Shown here piece by piece: positions 8,742 to 20,000 of a stretch of 64,000 nucleotides of DNA. The notes under the pieces are model-generated. The model had not been told where the DNA came from and made no database searches. It was given only the letters and a program-made list of their open reading frames with translations. The stretch comes from Micromonospora olivasterospora (lineage in GTDB: Bacteria; Actinomycetota; Actinomycetes; Mycobacteriales; Micromonosporaceae). The translations under genes and the position numbers were made by a program. Position 1 is the stretch's first letter; every line of letters begins with the position of its first letter. The DNA is taken from assembly GCF_007830265.1 (NCBI RefSeq), contig NZ_VLKE01000001.1:124001-188000 (forward strand), in the 5' to 3' direction.

Positions 8742-8778
8742 GGTGTTCTCCTTCTCGATGGGACGGTGCCGAGGATAG

Positions 8779-9732
8779 TCACCGAACCATGTGGTGGTAC
8801 TGCTTGGCGACATCGTCCGGGGAGAGGACGCTGTCGAGAAACATCAGGCCGTCCATCCGGCAGTCGCAGGGGTTGGCCTCCCGGGTGTCCTGCGGGAAGC
8901 TCCCGCCGATCTTGATGCCGCGCGGGTCGGAAGCGGTGGTGACGTGCGGGCCGGGCCCGGACACGCGCCACGGGTCGTCGTCACGGGTGTAGAAGCCCGC
9001 CACCGGCTGACCGTCGCGGTACAGCGCCATGGCGCCCGTGGCGAAGTCGAAGGTGGCGGCGAGGTGCACCCACTCGCCCTTGGGCAGCAGGGTACGCCAG
9101 TCCTCGGCGGCGGCGAACGTCTGCGAGTTGCCCCCGTCGAGGCGCCGGCCGAACGCGACCAGGCGCAGCTCGCCGTGGACGTCGATGAGTTCGAGCAGCG
9201 CCCGCACGCCGTGCCCGTCGGAGTCGCCGGTCAGCACCCCGGCCAGCCCGATCGCGTGGTAGCGGTCGTCGAGGTCGGCGGTGCTGGAGTTGGGCGCCGG
9301 GCCGTCCATCTCCCGCTTGAACCACCCCAGCACGGTGGTCGCGCTGGTCCCGGCGAACGCCCGCAGGGTCCCCACGCCGCTGGCCGACCAGGTGCCGGCC
9401 TTCCAGTCGTCGTTGCCGGCCGTGGCCGGGTTGATCTGCCGGGTCTGCAGCGCGTCGCCGCTGCCCGGGTACGCGTGGTCCGGTACGCGCATCGCAGCGC
9501 CGCCGTTGATCAGCTCGATCTCGGTGCCGGAGCGGCCCTGGTCGCGTTCGAGGGCAGGGTCGCCCTCGACGGGGTGGTCGAAGTCGTAGAAGGCGACCAG
9601 GTGCGGTCGCAGGGCCGGGTGCACCCGGGGGCGGTCGGGATCCGCCTGCACGGGTGGCACTTCGGCACAGGCCGTCAGGCCCACCGTCAGTAGAGCGGCG
9701 GTGAGGGCGGCGGCTCGTCCTGGTCTGGTCAA
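8779..9732 (-). CDS. LamG/concanavalin-like secreted lipoprotein
   Basis: This 317-residue protein has a lipoprotein signal (LTVGLTAC, lipidated Cys22) and a LamG/concanavalin-like jelly-roll. Blocks such as HLVAFYDFDHP, TTVLGWFKREMDG, GEWVHLAATFDFATGAMALY and the DGLMFLDSVLSPDDVAKQY ending are typical of this fold (the last is the usual 'new end of the barrel' motif). It probably binds carbohydrate or a surface ligand. The start is a TTG at 9732 after a GAAAGG-like site. It is 37 bp upstream of the sugar dehydrogenase on the same strand, so the two likely form an operon for extracellular sugar handling (inference). Confidence 0.75.
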   Translation of the reverse strand: MTRPGRAAALTAALLTVGLTACAEVPPVQADPDRPRVHPALRPHLVAFYDFDHPVEGDPALERDQGRSGTEIELINGGAAMRVPDHAYPGSGDALQTRQINPATAGNDDWKAGTWSASGVGTLRAFAGTSATTVLGWFKREMDGPAPNSSTADLDDRYHAIGLAGVLTGDSDGHGVRALLELIDVHGELRLVAFGRRLDGGNSQTFAAAEDWRTLLPKGEWVHLAATFDFATGAMALYRDGQPVAGFYTRDDDPWRVSGPGPHVTTASDPRGIKIGGSFPQDTREANPCDCRMDGLMFLDSVLSPDDVAKQYHHMVR

Positions 9733-9759
9733 CGCGTACGGCCTTTCGTCGTATCCCGT

Positions 9760-9785
9760 CGGGCACGTGATCGCTTACGTGCCCG
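9760..9785. promoter_or_regulatory. Palindrome upstream of the LamG/dehydrogenase operon
   Basis: CGGGCACGT and ACGTGCCCG form a perfect 9-bp inverted repeat with an 8-bp spacer, 28-53 bp upstream of the LamG start. Position and symmetry suit a regulator binding site; which regulator is unknown. Confidence 0.4.
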
Positions 9786-10056
9786 AGCTGGGGGTCGGCC
9801 AGCAGGTCTGTTCTGCGTCATGCAACCGCGAAGGTGAGGCGTCCGCCGATGCGACAGATTGAAATCAGATGGCCTGTCCTGGATGGCATCGCGGTTCCTG
9901 CTCCGCACGGCGGTGACGAACGGTCAGGGACGACTGATGTACCCGCAGCGTTGAAGGAATCCGACGCACCCCATCCAAAGAACGTTTGCGCACGGCCAGC
10001 GGTTCGGTGCGATCTATGTTTTCGCTGACCCGGCCCAGGAGGCGACCAACGCCACG
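9786..10056. other. Non-coding or degraded stretch
   Basis: I see no convincing gene here. The base composition is lower in GC than the flanks. The right end may be the decayed 5' part of the permease fragment that begins at 10057. Confidence 0.4.
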
Positions 10057-10866
10057 GTGGCCACCACCGCGCCGGGCGCCGGCAACCCGACCGCCCACCG
10101 CACCTGGCCGGCGACCATCATCCCGCTGTTCGTCGCCGCGTTCGCCACCTACGCGTTCAGCTGGATGGAGTTCCCCGGCCGCGACCTGCTCTTCGTGGTG
10201 GTCGTCGGGCTGCTGGTCGTCCCGCTCCAGACCACGGCACAGGCCCACGGCACCCGAATCGCGAACCGGCCCGCCGGCACCCTCGGCCGGGTCGGCTGCT
10301 TCTCCACCCACGACCGCAAGCTCCTGTCCACCGGCGAAGGCGGCTTCCTCCTGACCAACGACCGCGAGCTCGCCGACCGCATCGACCGCTACACCCACCT
10401 CGGACACCTACGCGGCGGCCACGGCGTCAACTACAAACTGGCCGGCCCACTCGCCGCCATCGGCATGCGCCGCCTGACCCAACTCGACACCCAGCTCGAC
10501 CGTCGGCGCCGCAACGCCGAACGGATCCTCGCCGCCCTGCCCGCTGGCGGCCTGCTGCGCGAGCTGCCGTACGGCGTGCAGGACAAACCGAACTACTACC
10601 ACCTCGTGCTCCTCGCTACCAGCCGCGCCACCGATGTCGCCAGAGCCTTCCAGGCTGCGGGACTGCCGCCGGACTCGATCCGATGGCGGTACCGGCCGCT
10701 CTACCACCAGCAGCTGTTCCAAACACACGCCACGAGGTGCCCAAACGCCGAACGCCTCGCCACGAACACCATCCAACTGCCCGTTCACCCCCACCTGCCC
10801 GAGGCGACGGTAGCGTGGATGGCCGACCAAGCGGCCCAAGTCGCCCGAGGGGAAACCGCAGCATGA
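10057..10866 (+). pseudogene. Chimeric ORF: sugar ABC permease fragment fused to C-terminal part of a DegT/DnrJ aminotransferase
   Basis: The first 60 or so residues match the MalG-type permease at 36301-37221 in this window: FSWMEFPGRDLLFVVVVG and LLVVPLQ align with LAWLDFPGRDWLFVLVVA and LIVVPVQ. Directly after this comes AQAHGTRIANRPAGT and FSTHDRKLLSTGEGGFLLTN. This is the PLP-lysine region of DegT/DnrJ/EryC1/StrS sugar aminotransferases (the Lys in HDRKLLSTGEGG), continuing to a normal C-terminus. So a deletion joined two unrelated genes; the aminotransferase has lost roughly its first half and cannot be active. It overlaps the NUDIX gene by ATGA, so the aminotransferase/NUDIX pair was probably an operon for a modified sugar or nucleotide-sugar. 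Confidence 0.75.
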
Positions 10867-11318
10867 TCCGCCACTTCACCAGCTCAGCGATCGTCTTCAA
10901 CAGCGCGGGAAAGGTCCTTCTCGTCCACCACAACAAGATCGGCCTGTGGCTGTACCCGGGCGGACACGTCGACCCCAACGAAGACCCCGCCGAGGCCGCA
11001 CTGCGTGAAGTCGTCGAAGAAACCGGCATCGAAGCCCAGATCCTCGCACCTCAGCGCTTCGCCCACCCCGCCGTCCGAAGCATCCCGACGCCATTCGCGA
11101 TCATCGAGATGGACATCGAAGACCGCAAAGACGGCCTGCACCGGCACATCGACTTCGTCTACATCTGCCGAACCACCAGTGACACCCTCGACGCTCAACT
11201 CGAGGAGGTATCCAACGTCGCCTGGTTTGACATCGCCGACATCGCAGAACTACCCACCCCGAAGGAACTTCCATCGCTGATCGCCGAAGCATCCCGGGCA
11301 ACAGCACAACTCGTCTAG
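10863..11318 (+). CDS. NUDIX hydrolase
   Basis: This 151-residue NUDIX-fold pyrophosphohydrolase has a full Nudix box, GGHVDPNEDPAEAAL followed by REVVEETGI, matching Gx5Ex7REUxEExGU. It cleaves a nucleoside-diphosphate linked to some other group; the substrate is unknown. ATG 10863 overlaps the preceding stop as ATGA. Pairing with a sugar aminotransferase suggests nucleotide-sugar or housekeeping sanitising work, but that partner gene is broken. Longer in-frame starts overlap the aminotransferase and are rejected. Confidence 0.85.
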   Translation: MIRHFTSSAIVFNSAGKVLLVHHNKIGLWLYPGGHVDPNEDPAEAALREVVEETGIEAQILAPQRFAHPAVRSIPTPFAIIEMDIEDRKDGLHRHIDFVYICRTTSDTLDAQLEEVSNVAWFDIADIAELPTPKELPSLIAEASRATAQLV

Positions 11319-11417
11319 GCCACAGCTCATAGCGCCCGTCGAGGGACTCGCCGCCGCCCGCCCTTCGCTATTCCCAGGAGCGAGCCGGAGATCCGAGCTC
11401 CGGCCCGCTCCGCATCA

Positions 11418-11500
11418 GTGACCACCGTGAAGTCGCGGACGTCGCGTGCGCTGACGAAGCTGCGCGGCCTGCTCGACCGCAAGGCTCCGCCGGCACAGGC
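11418..11500 (+). pseudogene. Possible C-terminal remnant of an ECF sigma factor
   Basis: The short frame TTVKSRTSRALTKLRGLLDR resembles the last helix of region 4.2 of actinobacterial SigE-type ECF sigma factors (TVKSRTSRAL followed by a K/R-rich tail). There is no other sigma-factor sequence upstream, so it would be a relic only. Confidence 0.35.
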
Positions 11501-11535
11501 CGGGGCCCGGCTCTCCTCGGAGAGCCGGGCCCCGG
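11500..11535 (-). terminator. Strong terminator of the RTX gene
   Basis: CCGGGGCCCGGCTCTC and its exact complement form a 16-bp perfect stem around the loop CTCG. It lies 16 bp after the stop of the minus-strand RTX reading frame. It may serve both strands. Confidence 0.8.
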
Positions 11536-11550
11536 TGGTGCGTCGGTCGG

Positions 11551-14019
11551 TCAGTCGGTGCAGGACGGCAGGTCGAAGTGCCCCGGGGTGCCCGGGAAGG
11601 CCGCCCCGGCGCCCTGCTCCTTGTTGTCCCGCGGGTAGACGTAGGACAACTCCAGGAAGGCCGACGTTCCGGCCGTGGTCACGTCCGACGGGCTGCGACC
11701 CGCGCCGGTGGCCCAGGCCAGCCTGGTCAGGAAGTCCTGCATGGCCGGGCTGTGCTGGCGGATGTCGTTGAACCCGCCGTACGCCGAGTTGCAGTGGGTG
11801 AACAGGTTGTACGCGCCGTTCCAGTCGAACATCCGGTCGCCGTTGTTCGGCCCGTTCGCCGTCACGTCACCCTGCATCACGTCCCGGTCCCAGCCGCCGT
11901 ACATCCAGTCGGTGCCGTGGTGGTGCTGGTTGTCGGCCAGGACGTCGTTGTCCAGGCCCGTCATCTCGAACCAGCGGCACGGGTCGACCGTGCCCGCCGC
12001 CAGGTCCACCGGCCAGGCCCCGGCCGCGCAGTTGTCCGGGTAGGAGCCGCGCGGACGGAAGTCCAGCAGGTCGGAGCTGAGCACCGCCGTCACGGCCGGG
12101 CCGCTGGTCGCCCCGGCGCCGCCGAAGAGGTGGTCGACGTACTGGTCGCGGTCGCCCCGGGCGGCGGCGCTGAAGACGCCGTTCACCTGGCACTGCGGGT
12201 TGGCCGCGTCGAGCACCGGGTCGCAGCCCTTGCCGCCCCACAGCACGTCCGAGCCCTCCGACCCGAACAGCTGGTCGCCGCCGCTGTCGCCGTTGGCGAC
12301 GTCGTCACCGAAGCCGGCGTGGATGTTGTCGGCCCCGGCGCCGCCGCGGATCCAGTCGCCCGCCCCGGCGGTCAGCCCGGCGTACGGCATGGGCGCCGAG
12401 GTGGAGCCGCCGATCCAGGTGTCGCCGTCGGTGTCGTGCAGCAGGTCCACCCGCCGGTCGTAGTCGCCGGCCCGGAACCCGGTGAACGTCTCCTGCGGCA
12501 CCGACGACAGCGTGACGGTGAAGCCCAGCGCCGCCACGTCGTCGGCGTTGAGGTACTGGTTCATCACGCCGCCCCGGTCACCGAGGATGGCGTCCGCGCC
12601 GTCGTCGCCGTACAGGGTGTCCGCGCCCAGCTCGCCGAACAGGTCGTCGTCGCCGGCCCCGCCCCGGATCAGGTCGTCGCCGTCCTGGCCCCAGACGCCG
12701 TCGTTGCCGGCATCGCCGTAGAGCTGGTCGGCACCGAAGGCGCCGGTCGGCTCGCAGGTGGGCTGGGCGGTGGTGCAGAACCGGGTGGACGGTCCCGGCA
12801 GCGCCGGGTCGTGGGTGCGGACCCGGGTGGCGTCGGCCGGCACCGCGCCGGTCGGGTACCGCTCGGTGTAGACCTTCTCGGCCTGCTGGCCGTTCACCGT
12901 GGTCACGGTGCGCAGCAGCGAGCCGTTGTCGCCGAGGATCACGTCGTCGGCGCCGTTGCCCTCGACCACGTCCGCGGTGTCCCGGTGGCCGGCGGCCGAG
13001 CTGCCGCCGATCAGGTCGTCCTGCCCGGCCGGCGCGCCGGCCCCGACCAGGTCGGCCGCGGCCGACGGGTCGCCCGGCCAGCCCGGGTCGGGCAGCGGCG
13101 TGACCGTGCTGCGCCCGGCCGCCGTCAGGGCGTTGTCGCCGCGGAGGACATCCGCGCCGCCGTTGCCCTCGGCGTAGTCGCCGTCACCGTCGCCGGCCAG
13201 GGCGTCGTCGCCGTCCTGTCCCCAGAGGGCGTCGACCCCGTCGCCGCCGCTGATCCGGTCGGCGCCGTACCGGCCGGCGACTGCCGCCGCCCGGTCCAGC
13301 AGCACCACGATCCGCGGGCCGAACGGGCTGCCGTCGGCGGCGAGCCGGACGGTCGCCGGGGTCGGCTGCTCACCGGGCAGCGGGCGCAGCACCGCGCCGT
13401 TGTCGCCGATGACCGCGTCGGAGCCGGGTCCGCCGAAGACGGCGTCCGCCGTGTCCGGCTGGCCCGTCGTGGTCGCGCCGCTGCCGTCGTACGCGGTGCT
13501 GGAGCCGCCGACCAGGTCGTCGTCGCCCGCGTTGCCCTCGACCCAGTCGGAGCCCGGGCCGCCCTCGGCGAAGTCGGCGCCGCCGCCGGCCTGCACCCGG
13601 TCCGGTCCGCCCTGGCCGAAGACCACGTCGTCGCCGTCGCCGCCGGAGATCAGGTCGCCGCCGCTGGTGCCGGCCACGGGGGCGAACCCGAGGTCGAGCA
13701 GGGTGACCTTGCGCTGCGGGCCGCTGCGGCCCTGGGTGACCCGGGTGGCGTCGGTGGTGGCCGGCGCGAACCGGGCGTTGTCCCCGGCGATCAGGTCGGC
13801 GTCGGCGTCGCCGTAGAGCTGGTCACCGGTGTCCGGCCGGCCGACTCCGGCGGCGGGCTCCTGCCCGGAGCCGCCGACGATCTCGTCCCGGCCGAGGTCG
13901 CCGTGGATGAGGTCGGCGCCGTTGTTCCCCTCGATCTGGTCGTCCCCGGCGTCGCCGTTGATCCGGTCGTCGCCCAGGCCGCCGTAGACGAGGTCGGCGT
14001 CCCCGCCGCCGGAGATCAC
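11551..14019 (-). pseudogene. C-terminal portion of giant RTX-repeat secreted protein (separated by frameshift)
   Basis: This 822-codon frame is made largely of RTX/hemolysin-type calcium-binding nonapeptides (GGxGxDxUx), for example GGGDADLVYGGLGDDRI, GGAGDDDLFGELGAD and GSEGSDVLWGGKG. It ends in a non-repeat tail with YGGFNDIRQHSP and a final Cys (LPSCTD). It has no signal peptide or N-terminal domain and begins mid-repeat at GTG 14019, overlapping the stop of the upstream frame by GTGA. Adding one G near 14020-14030 restores GAGAGDVISGGG across the joint, so this is the C-terminus of the gene at 14016-21233. The repeats bind Ca2+ and fold outside the cell. A strong hairpin terminator follows. 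Confidence 0.75.
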
Positions 14020-17000
14020 GTCCCGGCGCCGGCGCCGGCCACGTCACCGGCCAGGTCCAGCGGGTACGGTCCGACGTCGCCGATGCGCGGGGTGCCGTTG
14101 TCGCCGACGATCCGGTCGGCGCCCTCCTCGCCGTAGAGGAAGTCCCGTCCGTCGGCGGCACCGGCGGCGCGCCCGCCGCCGTACAGCACGTCGTCGCCCG
14201 GACCGCCGGCGACCTGGTCGCCGCCGGCGTTGCCCTCGGCGGTGTCCGCGCCGGGCCCGCCGAAGAGGCCGTCGTTCCCGGCGTTGCCGAAGAGCAGGTC
14301 GTCGCCGTCGTCGCCGTGCAGCTGGTCGACGCCGTCGCCGCCCCAGGCCCGGTCGTTCCCGCCGCCCAGGTGCAGGGTGTCGTCGCCGAGCTGGCCGCAG
14401 GCGCGGTCGTCGCCGCCGCCGAGGTCCGCCCGGTCGTCGCCGCCGCCGGCGGTGACGACCTCGGTCCCGGCGCCGCCGAGGATGAGGTCGGCCGCGCCCT
14501 GGTCGGCGGGGGTCGGCTGGGCGTCGGCGAGGGTGGCGTCGGCGCACGCCTCGGCGGGCAGGTGCCGGTCGCCGAAGATGGTCGACCCGCCGTCCCCGCC
14601 GATCAGGTGGTCGCTGCCGAGGCCGCCGACGAGCAGCTTGGTCTGCGACTGCGTGTTCGCCGGCAGCGGCTCGTGGACGACCTCGCGGAACGGGCCGTAG
14701 CCGTCCGAGCCGTCCGCCTCGCCGACCCGGGAGGGCTCCGCGATCACGTAGTCGTCGTCGGGCCCGCCGAACAGCTCGTCGGTGCCGTAGCCGCCGACCA
14801 GCACGTCGTTGCCGCCGTAGCCGTAGACGCGGCCGGTCTGGCCGTTGGCCGAGTGCGAGACGACCAGGTCCACGCCGGCGCTGCCGTGCACGGTGTCCTG
14901 ACCGGCGCCGGTGTCGACCTGGTTGACCAGCCCCTCCACGGCGTCGCCGCTGCCGGGCTGGTCCGCGTCGGCGGGGACGTTCGTGTCGTACGTGTGGATG
15001 GTGTCGTCGCCCTTACCGCCGTTGATCGTGTCCGCGCCGGGACCGCCGACCAGCGTGTTCGCGCCGTTGGGCCGGTCGTCGACGAGGACGCCGAGCACGT
15101 CGTCGCCGCCGTTGCCGAAGGCGGTGCTGGCGCCGTGTCCGACGGTGACGTGGTCCTGGGCGTCGTCGGCGTCGTGGCCGCCGTTCGGGGCGGTCAGGGA
15201 GGTCCAGTCCACCAGCCCGGTGAGGGGCTTGTCGCCGGCCCCGGTGCGCACGGTGGTGGTGCCCCGGTCGGTGCCGCCGAGGCCGCTGTCGCCGGCGACC
15301 ACGTTGTCGCCGTCGCCGGTGGTGATGCTGTCGTTCCCGGGGCCGCCGGCGACCCGGCTGACCACGCCGGCCGCCTCGGCGGTGACGATCACGTCGTCGC
15401 CGCCGCGGCCGTCGACGTACGCCGGCCCGGTCCCGGTGCGGATGCGGTCCTTGCCGTCGGAGCCGAGCACCACCGCGGTCTTGTCGAACGCCGACGTCCT
15501 CGTGCCGTCGCCGCTGGTGTCGCCGTCGCCGACCAGCAGCACCGACAGGGACGTCTTGCCCGGATCGGCAACCTTGTAGCCGCGCCCGTCGACGACCACC
15601 CGGGTCAGGTTCGGGTCGAGGAACTCCTGCCGGCGGCCCAGGGCCTCCACCGCGAAGCCGTCGAAGTCGTCCGTGGCGCCCTCGGTGCCCGCGTCGGCGT
15701 AGTGCAGCGCGTACACCTTGACCACGTCACCGGCGTAGTCGTCGTCGGTGTTGTCCCACGCCGTGTCGCCGCGCTGCGCCTCCGTGCCGAACTTGCCGGC
15801 GAAGACGACCAGGGTGTCCCCGACGGTGCCGGCGAGTTCCGGCGGCGGCGGGTCGCAGTTCGGTTGCGCCCGAAAGTCGAGCAGCGTCGCGTCGACCAGG
15901 GTGAAGGCGAACTTCTTCTTGAACAGGAACAGGTTGATGGTGACGTAGACCCTCAGGAAGACCGAGAGCCGCCCGCTGGTGGTGAACAGGCAGATCGGGT
16001 TGTTCAGCAGGGCCTGGAGGAACTCGCTGGTGCGGAACTTCCCGTCGTTGTTCGGGTCGTTCCAGCTGAAGCCGACGGTGAGCTGGATGCCGCCCTCTAT
16101 GCCGACCTTGACGATCAGCACGCTCACCTCGGCCCCGGCGGCGATCTCACCACGCAGGGTGACCACCGGGACGGGCTTGCCGCTGCTGTCGGCGGTCTTG
16201 AAGTACAGCCCGTCGAGCAGGCTGACGGCGTCCAGCTCGGTGCCGTCGGTGGCCGCCTCGACGGCGTGCCGGATGCCGGCGGTGTCCAGACCGGCGATGA
16301 ACCGGGCCGTCACCGAGGCGCTGCCGGACAGCGTGACGAAGACCGGCGGCGGGGCGTAGACCGGGCCGAACGACTGCCGCCAGCTGAAGCCCAGCGCCAG
16401 CGGACCCGAGTCGAAGCTGACCAGCTCGACGTCCTGGCCCAGCAGCAGCCCGAACAGGGAGCCCGGGTTGTCGAAGATCGGGAAGCTGAAGCCGGTCTTC
16501 TGCGCGTTGCTCTTGCCGTCGGCGGTCGGGGTGAACAGCTTCTCGCCGTCGTCGCCCGCCGCGGTGTCGACGTCCGCCTTGACCTGCTCGGCCGTGGCCG
16601 GGTGGTAGTCCGACGTGCGGTCGATCAGGCTCTCGGCCGAGGCCGGCGAGACCTCCGTGGTCAGCGCCTTGGCGCTGTCCATCTTGAACGAGCCCAGCGG
16701 GATGGAGCAGCCGGAGTCGCAGTCGGGTATCCGGTTCACGAAGGTGACCACGGCGCGGATGGTGTCGACGAAGGCGAGGTCCGGCCCGCCGTTGAGGGTG
16801 CTGAACGTCTTCGCGAGCCAGACCAGGGTGATGTCGGGTCCGCCGGTGGCCCTCGACAGGTCCGACAGCACCGGGATCGGCGCGTACAGGGTGTCGATGA
16901 CCGGCTGCAGCGGCCCGGTGACGGACTTGAGGTTCTCCACGACCGGCTTGAGGATCTTGTCGAAGAAGGCGCCGGCGTCCAGGGCGATGTCGGTGAACGT

Positions 17001-20000
17001 CACCTTCAGCGGCGTGGTCACGCCGTCGCCCGTCGCGGTGAGCCCGCCCCGCTTGTGCGTCAGGCCCCACTGCAGCCCGAAGTTGGCGCTGATGCCGGGC
17101 AGCGCGGAGTCCTCGCCGCCGGTGTCGACGGCCGCCGCCAGCTTCCAGTCGATCTTGACCTGGGCGGTGAGGTCGGTGGCCAGCAGCGAGCCCAGGTCGG
17201 CGAACTCGGCGAGGGTGAGCCGGTCGTCCGGGTTGGCCGTGCAGTCGGCGGTGACGGTGGGGTCGAAGCAGCTCTTCTCCCCCGGCGAGCCCTTCAGGTC
17301 GATGCCGAAGTACGCCTTCACCAGCGGGTCGGTGGCCCGCTTGGTCGCCTTGACCTGGATGAACGCGAGCTGGGCGGCGAGGTCGCCGGTCATGTCGAAC
17401 TGGGCGCCGACCTGCACCTCGGGCGTCACGTCACCGTCGTGCGTGGGGACGTAGAAGCCCTCGTCCCGGTCCAGGACCAGGTCCAGGTGCAGCTTCCAGC
17501 CCAGCTTGGCCTGGATGCCGTCCGGGGCGCCCTTCTTCGCCTTCAGGGACAGGCCGGGGATGCCCAGGTCGAGCGGCACGTTGAGCTTCAGGCACTCGTC
17601 GGACGCGCTGGCGTCCTTGCAACCGTCGGCGGCGGACGGCGCACCCTTGGAGTTGGTGAGCTTGATCCGGATCGCCTGGAAGTCCTCGGGCGCGCAGGGC
17701 GCGGCGACGCCGCTGCGGCAGCTGACCACCGCGCTCACGCCCGGGTCCAGGTCGGCGAGCACCTCGTTGAGGGCCGCCTGCACGCCGGCGCTGTCGAGCG
17801 TGGCGTTGGCCAGCACCGGGCCGATCGCGGCCTTGATGTCCTCGCGCAGCTGCGCGACGAACCGCTCGCCCTGCTGCAGGTCGTCGCCGACCAGGGGCAG
17901 CTTGCCGTCGAAGCTGGCCAGTCGCAGCGCCTCCTCGATCTTGGCCAGGTACCCGTCGATGCCGACGTTGAAGTCGGTGAGCTTGAGCGACAGGTTGGCG
18001 AAGCAGGAGTCGAGGTTCGGGGTGCCGGCCGTGGGGGTGAGGTCCAGGCCGACGGTGAGGGTGAGCAGGTTGGTGTCGTCGGCCGGGTCGCAGTTGTTGA
18101 CGAACAGCGGCGCCTTCGCGCAGAGCGGCACGTTCGCGCCACCGATCCCGTCGCCGCAGTCGGCGCCGGCGGTGGTGAACTTCGGCGTCAGCCCGAGCAG
18201 GCCGCTGATCGGCCCGTCCTCGGTCAGCCCGTCGAGGCCGACGCTCAGGTTGGCCTGCACGGTGGCGAAGTCGGGGTTCTTGCCGAGGTCGAGGGCGAGC
18301 GGCCCGACCCGCGCGGCGATCGCCGCGTTGGTGACCCCGCCGTCGACGGTGACGCTGGCCGAGGAGCTGTGGTCCAGCAGCGGCGCGGCGTTCAGCCGCA
18401 GGGGCAGCAGCAGGCCGAGCTGGGCGCGGGCGTCGACGTCCACCGCGAACGTGCCGGAGCTGTCGAGGGTGATCAGCTCCCGGTGGGCGTCCCAGGCGAA
18501 GTTGAGCGGCCCGCCGGTGTGGAACCTGCGCTTCCAGTCCAGCCCGAGCCGCAGGAACGGCCCGCCCTCCCGCTCGTCGAGCGTGAAGGCGATCCCGCTG
18601 TCCTCGCCGATGGCGGCGTTGAGCTTGTCGAGGACGTCCTGGAGGTTGTCCGGGGGCGAGGCGAGCAGCCGGTCCAGCGCGTCGGCCAGCTCCGGGCGCA
18701 GGGCGTACGCGGTGCCGTCCGCCGGCTTCGGCGTACCGGCCGCCTCGACGCGCAGGGTCTGCCGGTCGAGCTGCTTCAGCACCCGGTACGCCTTGCTGCC
18801 GATCACGACGGTCCGGCCCTCGAGCCGGGCGTCGAAGCCGGAGTCGTCGTCGACGCGGGAGGCGTCCTTGAGCCGGAAGTTCTCCCCGTCGGGGGCGAAG
18901 GTGACGTCCTTGCCGACGCCGCTCTCGTCCGCGCCGAGCAGCTGCCGGGCGGAGCGGCCGAGCAGCGGGATCTCCTTGTCCAGCGGGCCGCTGCCGTCGC
19001 CGGACTGGGACAGCGCGGCGTTGATCAGCCGCAGCGCCTCGACGACCACCGCGAAGAGCGCCTTCGGGTCGTCGGGGTTGAAGTCGACGGCGAACAGCCC
19101 GGAGAGCGCGGAGGTGTCGACCACCGGCTGTCCGCCGGCCGTCCAGCTCACGTCGACGCCGACGCCCTGACCGAGCGCGCCGGTGGCGCCTGGCACGCTG
19201 ACCGTGACCCGGCCGGTGGTCTTCACCGACGTCGACACGACCAGGAGGTTCCCCGGGTCGGACTTCAACCGCTGGAAGAGCGTGCCCAGGCTGATGTCCT
19301 GCGCCTGCTTGAAGCTGACCTGGATCATCCGCTGGCCGGAGGCGGCCGGACCGACGGCGAGGTCGCCGGAGAGCTTGACCTTGAGGAAGCCGGCGGTGGC
19401 GAAGAAGTCCACCGCGGTGGCGATCGGGAAGTCGGCGGCGAACAGCGGCGTCGCCGGGTCGGTGCGCAGCAGCACCCGGTCGGCGGGCGCCGGGCTGCCG
19501 GGGCCGTCGCTCAGGTCGAGCACCAGGGTGACGGACGCGCTGTAGCGGGGCTTCACCTTCGCGAAGCTGGCCTGGGCGTTCGCCGCCCGCAGGCCGACCC
19601 GCTTGTCGCCGCCGACCGGCTTGGCGAGGGTGCCGGCCAGCTCGACCGCGCCGACGTTCGAGCTGGAGCCGCTGATCACCCACACGCTGTCGTTCGGCGG
19701 CTGCCCGCCGATCCAGTCCTCCCTGAGGGTGACGGAGTCGGCGGTGTTGGCGAGGACGGTGCCGGCGGAGGTGCCGGCGACCACCCGCTGGCCGATCAGC
19801 GCGCCCGGCGCGAACCGGTTGCCGCTGACGCTGAAGCCCTTGGCGGTGAAGGTCGCCCCGCGCCCGGACAGCTCCGCGGCGCCCGGGTCGAGCGGAACCT
19901 CCACCGTGGACTCGTGCTCCAGCTTGACCCGGAACACCAGCTTGTCGTCGGCGAAGGAGAGGCCGTCCACCGGCAGCCCCTCGGCGGCGAGCATGGCGAG

